This document shows positions 22,524-30,246 of a DNA stretch of 33,639 bases, one piece after another (the stretch's first letter is position 1; every line of letters starts with the position of its first letter). The notes beneath the pieces are model-generated. The model searched no databases, was not told the origin of the DNA, and saw nothing but the letters and a program-made list of their open reading frames with translations. The translations under genes were made by a program, and so were the position numbers. Source of the stretch: an uncultured Ruminococcus sp. (GTDB lineage: Bacteria; Bacillota; Clostridia; Oscillospirales; Ruminococcaceae); contig CACZGM010000016.1 in NCBI GenBank assembly GCA_902780695.1, positions 1 through 33,639 on the forward strand, given 5' to 3'.

Positions 22524-22561
22524 TGCAGGCTTTCTGAAAAAAAGATTACCGCATCACAGAA

Positions 22562-22593
22562 AAAGACCGCTGAATTGTCACTCAGCGGTCTTT
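22562..22593. terminator. Bidirectional terminator between spmB and the histidine kinase
   Basis: A perfect 12-bp stem (22562-22573 with 22582-22593) with an 8-base loop. It has TTTTTCTG on the minus-strand side and ATGTTTT on the plus side. It serves the convergent spm and kinase transcripts. Confidence 0.85.
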
Positions 22594-22655
22594 ATGTTTT
22601 GGATTTTTTGTTTACGGAATTCCGTGTTACGGTCAGGAAAGATTCGGGATATCCG

Positions 22656-24059
22656 TTAAGTCTTCACCAGCGGCAGGGTTATAATGACTTCCGTACCCTC
22701 ACCGAGAGAGCTGTTGATATCGAGCGAGCCTCCGTGGACGCGGATTATCTCGTCAGCTACCGCGAGACCTATTCCGGAACCGCGGACTGTGTTGTTCGCT
22801 TTGTAGAATTTCTCCTTTATGCGCGGGAGATCGGCTTCGGCGATGCCTACGCCGTCGTCACTGACGGAGATCCTGATCTTTCCGCCGGACACCTCTGTGC
22901 TTACGAAAGTGTGACCGCCTTTTCTGCCGTACTTGATCGAATTGTCGATGATATTGATAAATACCTGACGCAGACGGTTCTTGTCACCGTAAACTACCGC
23001 TATCTCCTCACTCTCTTCCATTGTGAGAGTGATATTCTCCGTCTTTGCGCGTTCCTCATACATCAGCACAGCGTCAGACAGTTCCGCGATAACATCAAGA
23101 TTGGCCTGCTGCAGCGACAGATGACCGTTCTGTATGCGGGAGAAGTCAAGCAGTTCCTCGACCATTTCGGACAGTCTGCTCGTCTCCTTGCCTATTATCT
23201 GCATACCTTTCTTGCGGGTCTCCGCGTCATCTATATCGACGAGAGTTTCGCTCCAGCCTTTTATAGCAGTGAGAGGAGTGCGCAGCTCATGCGATACCGA
23301 CGAGATGAACTCGTTCTTGATATTCTCGGAGTGTTCGAGCTCGTCCGCCATATAGTTGAATATATCGCAGAGCTCACCGATCTCTTCCGTTGTGTTGTTG
23401 CCGCTGTCTATGCGGACTTTGAAGTCGCCCGCGGCGAGCTTCCTCGCCGTTACGCCGACACGGTGTATCGGCTGCACGATGCTTCGTATGAAGTATATGC
23501 CGAGCACAAGCAGAAGGAACAGTATGACCGCGCTTATCGCAAGAACGCCGAATGTCAGACCCCAGATATGCGTGTCGGTCTTGTCGAGTGACGTGACTAT
23601 CCGTATGCCGCCGCCTGTCAGCGCATTCAGTACGGTATATGCCATATACTTCTCGCCGCCGGAAAAGCTGCCTACATAGTAGCCGCTGCGGTCATCAGAA
23701 GCGGCGGCCTCGTCATAGTCCGGCATATTGTATGTCTCGGAGGGCGTGAAGCCGCTGCTCGAAAGATATACTTTTCCGTCACGGTTTATCGCCATAAGCT
23801 CCGCGTAGTTCTTCTTCTCGAACTGTTCGACCGAGTTGATTATCTCGTCCGAGTAATCCGAACCGGATTCCTCATAGGAGCGCTCCACAACTCCCGCAAC
23901 GATGTTCGCCTGTGTTTCGATGTACTGCCTTACCGCTCCGTAATAGTAGTTTCTTATCAGAAAATACGTTACGATATCGAGTATTATCAGCAGCACCGCA
24001 ACAATGCTGAAGCTGTTGTAGAACCAGCGGGCAGCGATGCTCCGCCTGCGCAGAGTCAT
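22656..24059 (-). CDS. Membrane sensor histidine kinase, coupled to iorB
   Basis: A 467-residue kinase. TM1 lies at about 14-36, an extracellular sensor of about 130 residues follows, and TM2 is at about 168-192. A HAMP domain (SIVQPIHRVGVTARKLAAGDF) precedes HisKA with the phospho-acceptor His in SSVSHELRTPLTAIKGW. The ATPase domain has the N-box INIIDNSIKYG, the G1 box DDGVGIAEAD and GSGIGLAVADEI. I chose the ATG at 24057-24059, which overlaps the iorB TGA (ATGA); the longer frame lies inside iorB. No response regulator is adjacent. Being in the iorAB operon suggests a link to amino-acid or redox state, which is inference. Confidence 0.9.
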   Translation of the reverse strand: MTLRRRSIAARWFYNSFSIVAVLLIILDIVTYFLIRNYYYGAVRQYIETQANIVAGVVERSYEESGSDYSDEIINSVEQFEKKNYAELMAINRDGKVYLSSSGFTPSETYNMPDYDEAAASDDRSGYYVGSFSGGEKYMAYTVLNALTGGGIRIVTSLDKTDTHIWGLTFGVLAISAVILFLLLVLGIYFIRSIVQPIHRVGVTARKLAAGDFKVRIDSGNNTTEEIGELCDIFNYMADELEHSENIKNEFISSVSHELRTPLTAIKGWSETLVDIDDAETRKKGMQIIGKETSRLSEMVEELLDFSRIQNGHLSLQQANLDVIAELSDAVLMYEERAKTENITLTMEESEEIAVVYGDKNRLRQVFINIIDNSIKYGRKGGHTFVSTEVSGGKIRISVSDDGVGIAEADLPRIKEKFYKANNTVRGSGIGLAVADEIIRVHGGSLDINSSLGEGTEVIITLPLVKT

Positions 24060-24631
24060 GCTTCGCGTCCGAGCGCAAACGCCTTCTTGTTGATCTCTAT
24101 CGCTTTCTTCGGCACGCACTCGTCAAGCGCCTTCTGCCATGCTTCTTCGGGGAAGCCCGCGGTCTTTGAGATAAGACCCATCAGCACGACATTAACAGCT
24201 CTTGAGCTTCCCGCCTTCTCCGCGAGTGTGAGCGCGTCTATAGCCGTGATATCCACACCCTTTGCGCGTATCTTTTCCGTAAGGCTGCCGGGGTATTCCT
24301 GCACGCCCATAATAACGGGCATAGGGTTTATCTGCTGTGAGTTTGTGATTATCTTACCGCCCTTTTTGAGATACGGCAGCCATCTTGCGGCTTCAAGCTC
24401 CTCGAAGGAGATGATGATATCCGCTTCTCCCTTTTCGATAACGGGGGAGAATATCTTGTCGCCGTACTTTATATATGTTACGACGGAACCGCCGCGCTGG
24501 GACATTCCGTGTACTTCGCTGACCTTTACGTCATAGCCTGCGGAAAGCAGGACGTTTCCGAGGATACGGCTCGCGAGGAGCGTTCCCTGTCCGCCTACGC
24601 CGACCAGCATTATTGCTTTTGTTTCAGCCAT
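24056..24631 (-). CDS. iorB: Indolepyruvate ferredoxin oxidoreductase, beta subunit
   Basis: A 191-residue gamma-type 2-oxoacid oxidoreductase domain protein. MLVGVGGQGTLLASRILG at about residues 8-25 is the signature glycine loop, with EVHGMSQRGGSVVTYIKYG next and a C-terminal NVVLMGLISKTAGFP segment. With IorA it oxidatively decarboxylates aryl pyruvates (from Trp, Phe and Tyr) to aryl-acyl-CoA with reduced ferredoxin, or works in reverse. GGGAGG precedes the ATG; iorA ends 15 bases upstream. Its stop overlaps the start of the histidine kinase. Confidence 0.93.
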   Translation of the reverse strand: MAETKAIMLVGVGGQGTLLASRILGNVLLSAGYDVKVSEVHGMSQRGGSVVTYIKYGDKIFSPVIEKGEADIIISFEELEAARWLPYLKKGGKIITNSQQINPMPVIMGVQEYPGSLTEKIRAKGVDITAIDALTLAEKAGSSRAVNVVLMGLISKTAGFPEEAWQKALDECVPKKAIEINKKAFALGREA

Positions 24632-24646
24632 TTCACTCTACCTCCC

Positions 24647-26377
24647 TTATTCCTGTATCGCGCCGAACCTGCACATCTGTGTGCAGAGTCCGCAGCCTAC
24701 GCAGAGCGTATTGTCGATCTGTGCCTTGCCGTCAACCATAGAGATCGCAGGGCAGCCGATCTTCATACAAGCCTTGCAGCTCTTGCACTTATCCCTGTCA
24801 ACCTTGAACGGGGGCTTATGCTTTACAGTCTTGAGCAGTGCGCAGGGCTTTCTGCAAATGATAACGGAGGGAGCGTCCGCGGCAAGCTCTTCCTTTATAG
24901 CGGCTTCGGTCTCCGCAAGATCGCCGGGATTTATCACTCTTACGCGGTCGATACCGACAGCATGGCAGAGTGCTTCAAGATCTACTGCCGCAGCCGGGTC
25001 GCCGTAGATGTTCTTGCCGTTTGCGGGGTTGTTCTGATGACCGGTCATGCCTGTGATGCTGTTGTCAAGTATCAGAACAGTGGAATTTGTGCGGTTGTAC
25101 GCGATATTGATAAGACCGGTTATACCGGAGTGAATGAATGTGGAGTCGCCGATGACAGCCACAGCCTTGCCTTCATATTCGCCGCGCATTGCCTTGTTGA
25201 AACCGTGCAGGCCGCTTACGGACGCACCCATACAGACTGTGGTGTCCATAGCTTCAAGCGGAGCGGCGGAGCCGAGTGTGTAGCAGCCGATATCGCCGCT
25301 TACGAACACGCCGAGCTTCTTAAGTGTGTAGAATACTCCGCGGTGAGGACATCCGGCGCACATTACGGGAGGACGGATCGGTATAACGTCGTCAAGCTGC
25401 TCGTACTCGTTCTTTACGCCGAGTATCTTTTCACGCAGATATGTCTGCGAATATTCGCCTATGAATGTGAACAGCTCCTTGCCTATCGGGTCAAGACCTA
25501 TCTTGCGGCAGTGCGTTTCGATTATATCGTCAAGCTCTTCAACAACATACAGCTTCTTCACCTTTGCGGCGAAGTCCTTTATCAGCTTTACGGGCAGCGG
25601 GTTCACCATACCGAGTTTCAGGTAGCTTGCCTTTTCTCCGAGAGCTTCTCTTGCGTACTGGTAAGCGGCTCCGTTGGTGATGATGCCTATTTCGGTATCG
25701 AACATCTCAACTCTGTTGAGCGGAGAAGTTTCCGCGTATTCGACGAGCTTTTTCGTGCGCTCTTCGACAACGATGTGCTTCGGTTTCGCGTTCGCGGGAG
25801 TCATGATATTCTTGCGGGGATTTTTGGTATAGTCATAGCGGACGGTCTTTCTGTCTTCAAGCTCAACTATGCTCTGCGAGTGTGCAACTCTTGTGGAAAG
25901 ACGGAGTATGACGGGAGTGTCGAACTGCTCGGATATTTCATAGGCGAGCTTCGTGAACTCCTTGCATTCGCCGGAATCCGACGGTTCGAGCATCGGCACC
26001 TTTGAGCCGATAGCGTGATTGCGGGAATCCTGCTCGTTCTGTGACGAGTGCATACCCTGATCGTCGGCAACAGCGAGAACAAAACCGCCGTTCACGCCGG
26101 TATATGACGCGGTATAGAGCGGGTCGGCAGCCACATTGAGTCCGACGTGCTTCATAGCGCAGAACGAACGTCTGCCGGCAAAGGACGCGCCTATTGCCGC
26201 TTCACACGCCACCTTCTCGTTGGGAGCCCATTCGCTGTACATTTCATTTTTGTCGTAGGTCGAAGCAAATTCGGTTATTTCGGTGCTGGGGGTTCCGGGA
26301 TAACTTGAAACGAACTCAACGCCCGCCTCGTATAATCCTCTTGCCACAGCCTGATTGCCAAGCATCAAACCTGCCAT
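24647..26377 (-). CDS. iorA: Indolepyruvate ferredoxin oxidoreductase, alpha subunit
   Basis: A 576-residue thiamine diphosphate enzyme. The N-terminal pyrimidine-binding part has VSSYPGTPSTEITEF and FCAMKHVGLNVAADPL. The middle has PVMCAGCPHRGVFY. The TPP motif is GDSTFIHSG with NSITGMTGHQNNP (about 410-450). Two [4Fe-4S] ferredoxin motifs close the protein (CKSCKACMKIGCP and CVGCGLCTQMCRFG). I place the start at the second ATG (26375-26377). AAAGGA stands nine bases before it, whereas the first ATG at 26386 touches the ribosome site. A strong promoter lies at 26424-26452. Confidence 0.95.
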   Translation of the reverse strand: MAGLMLGNQAVARGLYEAGVEFVSSYPGTPSTEITEFASTYDKNEMYSEWAPNEKVACEAAIGASFAGRRSFCAMKHVGLNVAADPLYTASYTGVNGGFVLAVADDQGMHSSQNEQDSRNHAIGSKVPMLEPSDSGECKEFTKLAYEISEQFDTPVILRLSTRVAHSQSIVELEDRKTVRYDYTKNPRKNIMTPANAKPKHIVVEERTKKLVEYAETSPLNRVEMFDTEIGIITNGAAYQYAREALGEKASYLKLGMVNPLPVKLIKDFAAKVKKLYVVEELDDIIETHCRKIGLDPIGKELFTFIGEYSQTYLREKILGVKNEYEQLDDVIPIRPPVMCAGCPHRGVFYTLKKLGVFVSGDIGCYTLGSAAPLEAMDTTVCMGASVSGLHGFNKAMRGEYEGKAVAVIGDSTFIHSGITGLINIAYNRTNSTVLILDNSITGMTGHQNNPANGKNIYGDPAAAVDLEALCHAVGIDRVRVINPGDLAETEAAIKEELAADAPSVIICRKPCALLKTVKHKPPFKVDRDKCKSCKACMKIGCPAISMVDGKAQIDNTLCVGCGLCTQMCRFGAIQE

Positions 26378-26423
26378 CAGAATCATTCCTTTCGTTACGT
26401 TTTGAACGTTATATTATTTTTTT

Positions 26424-26452
26424 ATTATACCACACTCTGCCCCATTTTGCAA
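26424..26452 (-). promoter_or_regulatory. Promoter of the iorA-iorB-kinase operon
   Basis: On the minus strand TTGCAA (26452-26447), a 17-base spacer and TATAAT (26429-26424). The leader to the iorA start is about 40 bases and shows no obvious fold. Confidence 0.85.
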
Positions 26453-26541
26453 GATTTTTTGTTATATTTTGCGCTGTTCTGCGCGGACGGCGCCAGACAC
26501 TCTGAACAGACTGCTGCGGGGCAGGCAAAGATCTGAATAAC

Positions 26542-26576
26542 AAAGACCGTTGTATGTTTGAAATACAGCGGTCTTT
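26542..26576 (-). terminator. Terminator after the 64-residue small gene
   Basis: AAAGACCGTTGTAT (26542-26555) pairs with ATACAGCGGTCTTT (26563-26576), one mismatch, loop of seven. Read leftward it is followed by GTTATT. It begins 13 bases after the small-gene stop. Confidence 0.7.
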
Positions 26577-26589
26577 CTGTTAATGTGTT

Positions 26590-26784
26590 TTATTTGATCC
26601 CTTTCCGGCTTTTTTTCGAGTATTCGTGGAGCCGGTTGCTTTCGTCGAATTTCTCCGCGCTGTCAACGCTTCCCGCCGGTATCATTCCCGTACAGTCCGA
26701 CGTGCTTACCGTTCCGGTAAGGCACATATCGTCGTTCATCGGAAATTCATTGTGTGTGCCGCGGTTCTTTTTCTTTCCGCTCAT
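26590..26784 (-). CDS. Small hypothetical protein with a CTGMIP motif
   Basis: A 64-residue hydrophilic protein, MSGKKKNRGTHNEF at the start, then MCLTGTVSTSDCTGMIPAG in the middle and a basic tail (HEYSKKSRKGIK). The Asp-Cys-Thr-Gly-hydrophobic-hydrophobic-Pro block resembles small clostridial proteins I have seen without assigned function. GGGGTG lies six bases before the ATG and a terminator follows the stop, which together make it a believable gene rather than a chance frame. No membrane segment or enzyme motif is visible. Confidence 0.6.
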   Translation of the reverse strand: MSGKKKNRGTHNEFPMNDDMCLTGTVSTSDCTGMIPAGSVDSAEKFDESNRLHEYSKKSRKGIK

Positions 26785-26832
26785 TTTATCACCCCGCGTT
26801 TATTATCTGTCTTTTCCCGCTGAAATATACAA

Positions 26833-26857
26833 CTCCCGTATGTCCTGCATACGGGAG
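26833..26857 (-). terminator. Terminator after the pseudouridine synthase
   Basis: A perfect 10-bp stem (26833-26842 with 26848-26857, loop of five) six bases after the stop, followed on the minus strand by TTGTATATTT. Confidence 0.75.
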
Positions 26858-26863
26858 CCTGTG

Positions 26864-27817
26864 TTAATGATCGAATTTGTCCAGAAACCAGATATCTCTT
26901 GCCGTAAACTCTTTTCCGTCGAGATATGACAGAATACCGGCATCTGTCGTGAATTTAAATGTCAGCTTGTAGCTGTATAGAGCCTGATATTTATATCCTT
27001 TTTCCTTGTTCACGCGGTTTGAGCCGTATTTTCCGTCGCCGAGCAGCGGGTGACCGATATACGCCATGTGTGCGCGTATCTGATGTGTGCGTCCGGTCAC
27101 AAGATCAACTTCCAGCAGACTGTCGCCATCCGCGTTCACGGACAGAACACGGTATTTCGTGACTATCGTGCGGTTTTCTGGTGTTTTCTTGTCGGAGATG
27201 ATAACACGGTTTTCCTGCTCATTCTTGTACAGATATGCGGTGAGTGTGGCTTCTTTCTTCTCCGGCACACCGCAGACTGCGCAGAGATACAGCTTCGTGA
27301 GCTCCCTGTCGCGTATCTTCTGGTTGAGTATCCGCAGGCTTTCGGCATTCTTAGCCGCAATCACAATGCCGCCCGTGTTGCGGTCTATGCGGTTGCACAG
27401 TGCCGGAGCAAAGCACTGCTCGTCCTCCGGGCGGTATTCGCCCTTTTCACGCAGATACCGCTGAATACCCGCAATAAGGGTATTGCCGTTTCCGTCTGAG
27501 TCTTCATGCACCAGCAGTCCCGGTTCCTTGTCCGCCAGCAGGATATTCTCGTCCTCGTACAGCACTCTGACATCCGGAGCCTCGTCCGGTACGCTGTTCA
27601 CGGGCTTTTCCGCGAGCATCTCCTCCGGCGCATAAACGGTGATCTCGTCGCCCTCGCACAGCTTGTATGCGGGCTCGGTGCGTCTGCCGCCGACCTTGAT
27701 GTCCTTTTTGCGTATCAGCCTGCATACGGCTCCCTGCGACATGGCGGGAAACGTTTTGAGCAGAAATCTGTCGATGCGCTGACCGGCGGAGTTCCTTCCG
27801 ACGGTTAGTTTCCGCAT
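26864..27817 (-). CDS. RluA/RluD-family RNA pseudouridine synthase
   Basis: A 317-residue enzyme that isomerises uridine in RNA. Residues ~10-60 form an S4 RNA-binding domain (AGQRIDRFLLKTFP, then GAVCRLIRKKDIKVGG). The catalytic domain has VLYEDENILLADKEPGLLVH and the active Asp in CNRIDRNTGGIVIAAK, followed by LYLCAVCG, VTGRTHQIRAHMAYIGHPLLGD and KYQALYSYKLTF. I place the start at the ATG 27815-27817, which overlaps the TGA of the preceding 70-residue gene. The extra TTG upstream lies inside that overlap. The target RNA (23S rRNA or tRNA) cannot be told from sequence. Confidence 0.93.
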   Translation of the reverse strand: MRKLTVGRNSAGQRIDRFLLKTFPAMSQGAVCRLIRKKDIKVGGRRTEPAYKLCEGDEITVYAPEEMLAEKPVNSVPDEAPDVRVLYEDENILLADKEPGLLVHEDSDGNGNTLIAGIQRYLREKGEYRPEDEQCFAPALCNRIDRNTGGIVIAAKNAESLRILNQKIRDRELTKLYLCAVCGVPEKKEATLTAYLYKNEQENRVIISDKKTPENRTIVTKYRVLSVNADGDSLLEVDLVTGRTHQIRAHMAYIGHPLLGDGKYGSNRVNKEKGYKYQALYSYKLTFKFTTDAGILSYLDGKEFTARDIWFLDKFDH

Positions 27818-28029
27818 CAACGCATTATCCTCGTGAAGCCGCGCTCTTCAAAATATTCGATAGCCGCCGCCATGAATTCGTTTGAGTTGGTGCACTGCTC
27901 GCTGACAGCGGGAAGACGATCTACTGCCTTTGCCCACTTTTCCTCGGTCTCCGGGTCGTCCTCCGCAGAGAACCACAGTTCATTGCGCCACATCTTGAAT
28001 TTAAGGCATACTATATAGGGCTTATTCAT
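27817..28029 (-). CDS. 70-residue hypothetical protein coupled to the pseudouridine synthase
   Basis: A small protein rich in Trp and acidic residues (KFKMWRNELWFSAEDDPETEE). It also has a SEQCTNSNEFMAAAIEYFE helix and a basic C-terminal end (ERGFTRIMR). No family is recognised. AAGGACGG lies seven bases before the ATG. Its TGA overlaps the next gene's ATG, so it is almost certainly translated. It might assist or regulate the pseudouridine synthase, but only position supports that. Confidence 0.7.
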   Translation of the reverse strand: MNKPYIVCLKFKMWRNELWFSAEDDPETEEKWAKAVDRLPAVSEQCTNSNEFMAAAIEYFEERGFTRIMR

Positions 28030-28056
28030 ATTTCCGTCCTTTTTGCGAACTTTAAA

Positions 28057-28093
28057 GGAACCTCCGGTATCGTAATAATATCGTGGAGGTTCC
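28057..28093 (-). terminator. Terminator after the phosphoesterase gene
   Basis: GGAACCTCC (28057-28065) pairs with GGAGGTTCC (28085-28093). The 19-base loop can itself pair. Read leftward it ends TTTAAAG. It is 31 bases after the phosphoesterase stop. Confidence 0.65.
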
Positions 28094-28124
28094 CTTAACA
28101 GTTATTTCGCATATAATAATATTG

Positions 28125-28604
28125 TTACTGGATAGCTACTATGTTCATCATGAGCTTTCCGTTCTCGTCGATAGTGATAACGCCGTAGGAAGGCTTGTTC
28201 TTGCCTCTTGGGGAGTCTATCGCGCCGGGGTTCATGACATAAACGCCGTCAATGCACTCTGTGCGGTACATATGTGTATGACCGTAGAGAGCCACCTTGC
28301 AGCCGCGGTTCTTGGCTTCGTTTACTATCGGGTCAAGGCTTCCCTGAACATTATGCTCGTGTCCATGTACGCAAAGGATCTTGTAGCCTGCCGCTTCAAC
28401 GACTTCGAGAGACTTATGCTTACCGTAATCACATTCGCCGAGGACATAGTAGAATGTCATTTCGGGATGTTCTCTTTTTACGTCGGCAAACTCGTGCTCA
28501 CCGTCGCCGAGGTGTATGACCATATCCGCGTCGAGATTTTTCTCAACAACGGCTTTATACTTGTGGTAATCCTTGTTTGTGTCCGAAACTACGATGATCT
28601 TCAT
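28125..28604 (-). CDS. YfcE/MJ0936-type metallophosphoesterase with altered metal motifs
   Basis: A 159-residue calcineurin-like phosphoesterase of the small YfcE type. Asp 8 is in VVSDTNKD, Asp 34 in HLGDGEHEF, His 80 and His 82 in VHGHEHN, and His 109 and 111 in YGHTH. NPGAIDSPRG near 125-134 is typical. Two dimetal-site residues differ from the family norm. The DxH motif reads D-T-N (Asn 10), and the GN[HC]D motif reads GECD (Glu 57 in place of Asn). Activity or metal use may therefore be changed. AGGAGG lies six bases before the ATG, and its own promoter is at 28653-28681. Confidence 0.9.
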   Translation of the reverse strand: MKIIVVSDTNKDYHKYKAVVEKNLDADMVIHLGDGEHEFADVKREHPEMTFYYVLGECDYGKHKSLEVVEAAGYKILCVHGHEHNVQGSLDPIVNEAKNRGCKVALYGHTHMYRTECIDGVYVMNPGAIDSPRGKNKPSYGVITIDENGKLMMNIVAIQ

Positions 28605-28652
28605 GATGACCTCCTGTTCTCCCTCGCGGGCGACCCGATTTATTCAAATACT

Positions 28653-28681
28653 ATTATATCATCTAAAGTCATACAAGTCAA
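28653..28681 (-). promoter_or_regulatory. Promoter of the phosphoesterase gene
   Basis: On the minus strand TTGACT (28681-28676), a 17-base spacer and TATAAT (28658-28653), about 50 bases before the start codon. The rest of 28682-28888 contains one short hairpin (28707-28713 with 28724-28730) and no clear promoter for the forward cassette. Confidence 0.85.
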
Positions 28682-28888
28682 ATGTTTTTTTACAAAAACA
28701 GCAATTTTTTCACACTTATTTTGGTGAAAACGTATTCACGGCGGTTTCCGATACTCATTCTGCCTGAATCCGGCACCGTATTAGTTGCCGTAAAGCACCG
28801 GGAAAGCAAAAACACATCCGCCGTGCGGCAGAATTTGCAGACATAAGCGCGGCAGAACCTGCATATCTTTTGAAGGGAGGGAATAAAG

Positions 28889-29101
28889 ATGGGTATAAAC
28901 ATAAACGATCTGATCGCGGCAGCGAGCAGAAAGCTCGGCGTACCGGAGGAAAAGATACGCGCAGCCGTGAACAGCGGGAATGTCTCGGAGCTTAAAGCCT
29001 ATCTCGGCGACAAAGAACGAGAGCGCTTTGAGCGGACGATGAATGACCGCGGGCTTACGGAGGAGCTCGGTAAAAAATACATGGCGGACAAACGCCGTTG
29101 A
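28889..29101 (+). CDS. Small helical protein, first gene of the four-gene cassette
   Basis: A 70-residue hydrophilic helical protein. NINDLIAAASRKLGVPEEKI is followed by VNSGNVSELKAYL and a C-terminal charged helix. I recall similar short clostridial proteins with the pattern SGN-[LV]-x-x-L followed by x-x-x-L-x-D-x-E, but no function is known. GGGAGGG lies eight bases upstream of the ATG. The second gene begins 51 bases after its stop. No signal peptide or membrane segment. Expression during sporulation is possible but not shown by a recognisable promoter. Confidence 0.72.
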   Translation: MGININDLIAAASRKLGVPEEKIRAAVNSGNVSELKAYLGDKERERFERTMNDRGLTEELGKKYMADKRR

Positions 29102-29152
29102 TCGTTATACGGGCGTATCGGGACAGTGTCCGCTCCGAAAGGAATGACAGCC

Positions 29153-29422
29153 GTGGCGGATATCGACGATTTAACGGGTCTTCTCGGCGGACTGTTCGGC
29201 GGCAGCGGCGGCGGTGAAGGTGCTCCAGACATCGACCCGGAAATGCTTCTCAAGCTGCTTGAGATCATATCGAAGCTCGGTGAGAACGACAAGAACACAG
29301 AGCTTCTGAACGCTCTGCGTCCGCATTTGCGTGCCGAGAACCGCGCAAAGCTCGACCGCGCCGCAATGCTGATGAAGGTGATCGGGCTTCTCCCGCTTCT
29401 CAGGGAAAGCGGAATAATGTGA
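29153..29422 (+). CDS. Small conserved clostridial protein, second gene of the cassette
   Basis: An 89-residue protein with a Gly-rich N-terminal stretch (LLGGLFGGSGGGEG) and a helical block DPEMLLKLLEIISKL. KNTELLNALRPHLR, a KLDRAAMLMKVIGLLPLL helix and ESGIM close it. This block pattern is familiar to me from unassigned clostridial proteins. I place the start at the GTG at 29153. AAAGGA lies nine bases before it, while the ATG at 29144 abuts that ribosome site and the GTG at 29126 has none. No enzyme motif. The third gene follows after 31 bases. Confidence 0.72.
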   Translation: MADIDDLTGLLGGLFGGSGGGEGAPDIDPEMLLKLLEIISKLGENDKNTELLNALRPHLRAENRAKLDRAAMLMKVIGLLPLLRESGIM

Positions 29423-29453
29423 AATTCTGAATTAATCATACGGAGGTCGTAAT

Positions 29454-30032
29454 ATGGATTGGAAGAAAGAAACGATGAGTGCCGCAGAGCTTGAAAAGCG
29501 GCAGAAAGAGTATATGAGTGCGGCATTGAGCATGATGAAAAGGTCGTCGGTGGCGCCGGAGCCGGAGCCGCTCGCGGTTTCAGAACCGGAGCCCGAAGTT
29601 CCCGCCGGTCTGCCGGAAACGCCGGTGGAAGTGCAGCCTGTTCCGGACGAGGAGCAGAAAACGGACGAGGAGCCGAAAACGAACGAGGATCCGGATACGG
29701 AGAAAGAGCCGGAAAAAGAACCCGAACCGGAGCCCGGACCCGAAACCGGAAGTGACACCTCCGGCAGCGGAACAGACAAAAGCTACGGTGTATATACCGC
29801 AGACGAGCTGTTGAGCGGAGAATATCACGATGACGGGCTTAAAAAGGCGGCGGAGATACTCGAAGAAATGACAAGGAACACGGCGATGATGAAGAAGCTC
29901 GCTGACGGAGACGGCGGCAGTTCCGATACTACCGATTTCCCGGAGTTTTCCTGCGGAACGGACGGTGAAGAAGAGGACACGTTTCGCGGATCGGCGGAAG
30001 CGGAGCAGGAGTACGTCCCGTCCGATGAATGA
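29454..30032 (+). CDS. Acidic Pro/Glu-rich protein, third gene of the cassette
   Basis: A 192-residue protein. An N-terminal helix (MDWKKETMSAAELEKRQKEY) is followed by a ~70-residue low-complexity region of Glu, Pro and Asp (EPEPEVPAG, EKEPEKEPEPEPGPE). A second folded part begins at about 114 (YTADELLSGEYHDDGLKKAAEILEE), and an acidic tail closes the protein. GGAGG lies seven bases before the ATG. No signal peptide or membrane helix. The shape suggests a flexible linker protein joining two interaction ends. Its stop overlaps the next start by eight bases. No family assigned. Confidence 0.7.
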   Translation: MDWKKETMSAAELEKRQKEYMSAALSMMKRSSVAPEPEPLAVSEPEPEVPAGLPETPVEVQPVPDEEQKTDEEPKTNEDPDTEKEPEKEPEPEPGPETGSDTSGSGTDKSYGVYTADELLSGEYHDDGLKKAAEILEEMTRNTAMMKKLADGDGGSSDTTDFPEFSCGTDGEEEDTFRGSAEAEQEYVPSDE

Positions 30033-30162
30033 CGGAGGACTGCCCGGCGGGCTCCTGTCGGACAGCGATACCCTGCTTATACTCGGACTGTGTTACATAC
30101 TCTACAGGCAGGATGCGGACAAAACGCTCATTCTCGCTCTGCTGTCAATACTTATCGCGTGA
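30025..30162 (+). CDS. 45-residue hydrophobic protein, fourth gene of the cassette
   Basis: A tiny protein, MNDGGLPGGLLSDSDTLLIL at the start and two hydrophobic stretches (TLLILGLCYILY and KTLILALLSILIA) separated by RQDAD. Start at the ATG 30025-30027 inside the last codons of the preceding gene, which implies coupling. I have seen short LL-rich proteins of this layout next to similar clostridial genes, often in spore-formers. It may be a membrane or spore-surface component. A terminator follows at 30178-30215. Confidence 0.68.
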   Translation: MNDGGLPGGLLSDSDTLLILGLCYILYRQDADKTLILALLSILIA

Positions 30163-30177
30163 GCGTACATGACAAGG

Positions 30178-30215
30178 AACGTCCTCCCCCTCGGTCTGAG
30201 GTGAGAGGGCGTTTT
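30178..30215 (+). terminator. Terminator of the four-gene cassette
   Basis: AACG-T-CCTC at 30178-30186 pairs with GAGG-G-CGTT at 30205-30213, with an inner CCTC/GAGG stem, followed by TTTT. It closes the cassette 15 bases after the last stop. Confidence 0.65.
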
Positions 30216-30246
30216 CCTGCATTCTTTTCCGACGGGTCGGTTCTGC

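Noticed and set aside
22575-23591. 338-codon forward ORF opposite the histidine kinase
   Set aside because: Shadow of the kinase catalytic region.
24509-26005. 498-codon forward ORF opposite iorA
   Set aside because: Shadow of iorA, whose TPP and ferredoxin motifs are clear.
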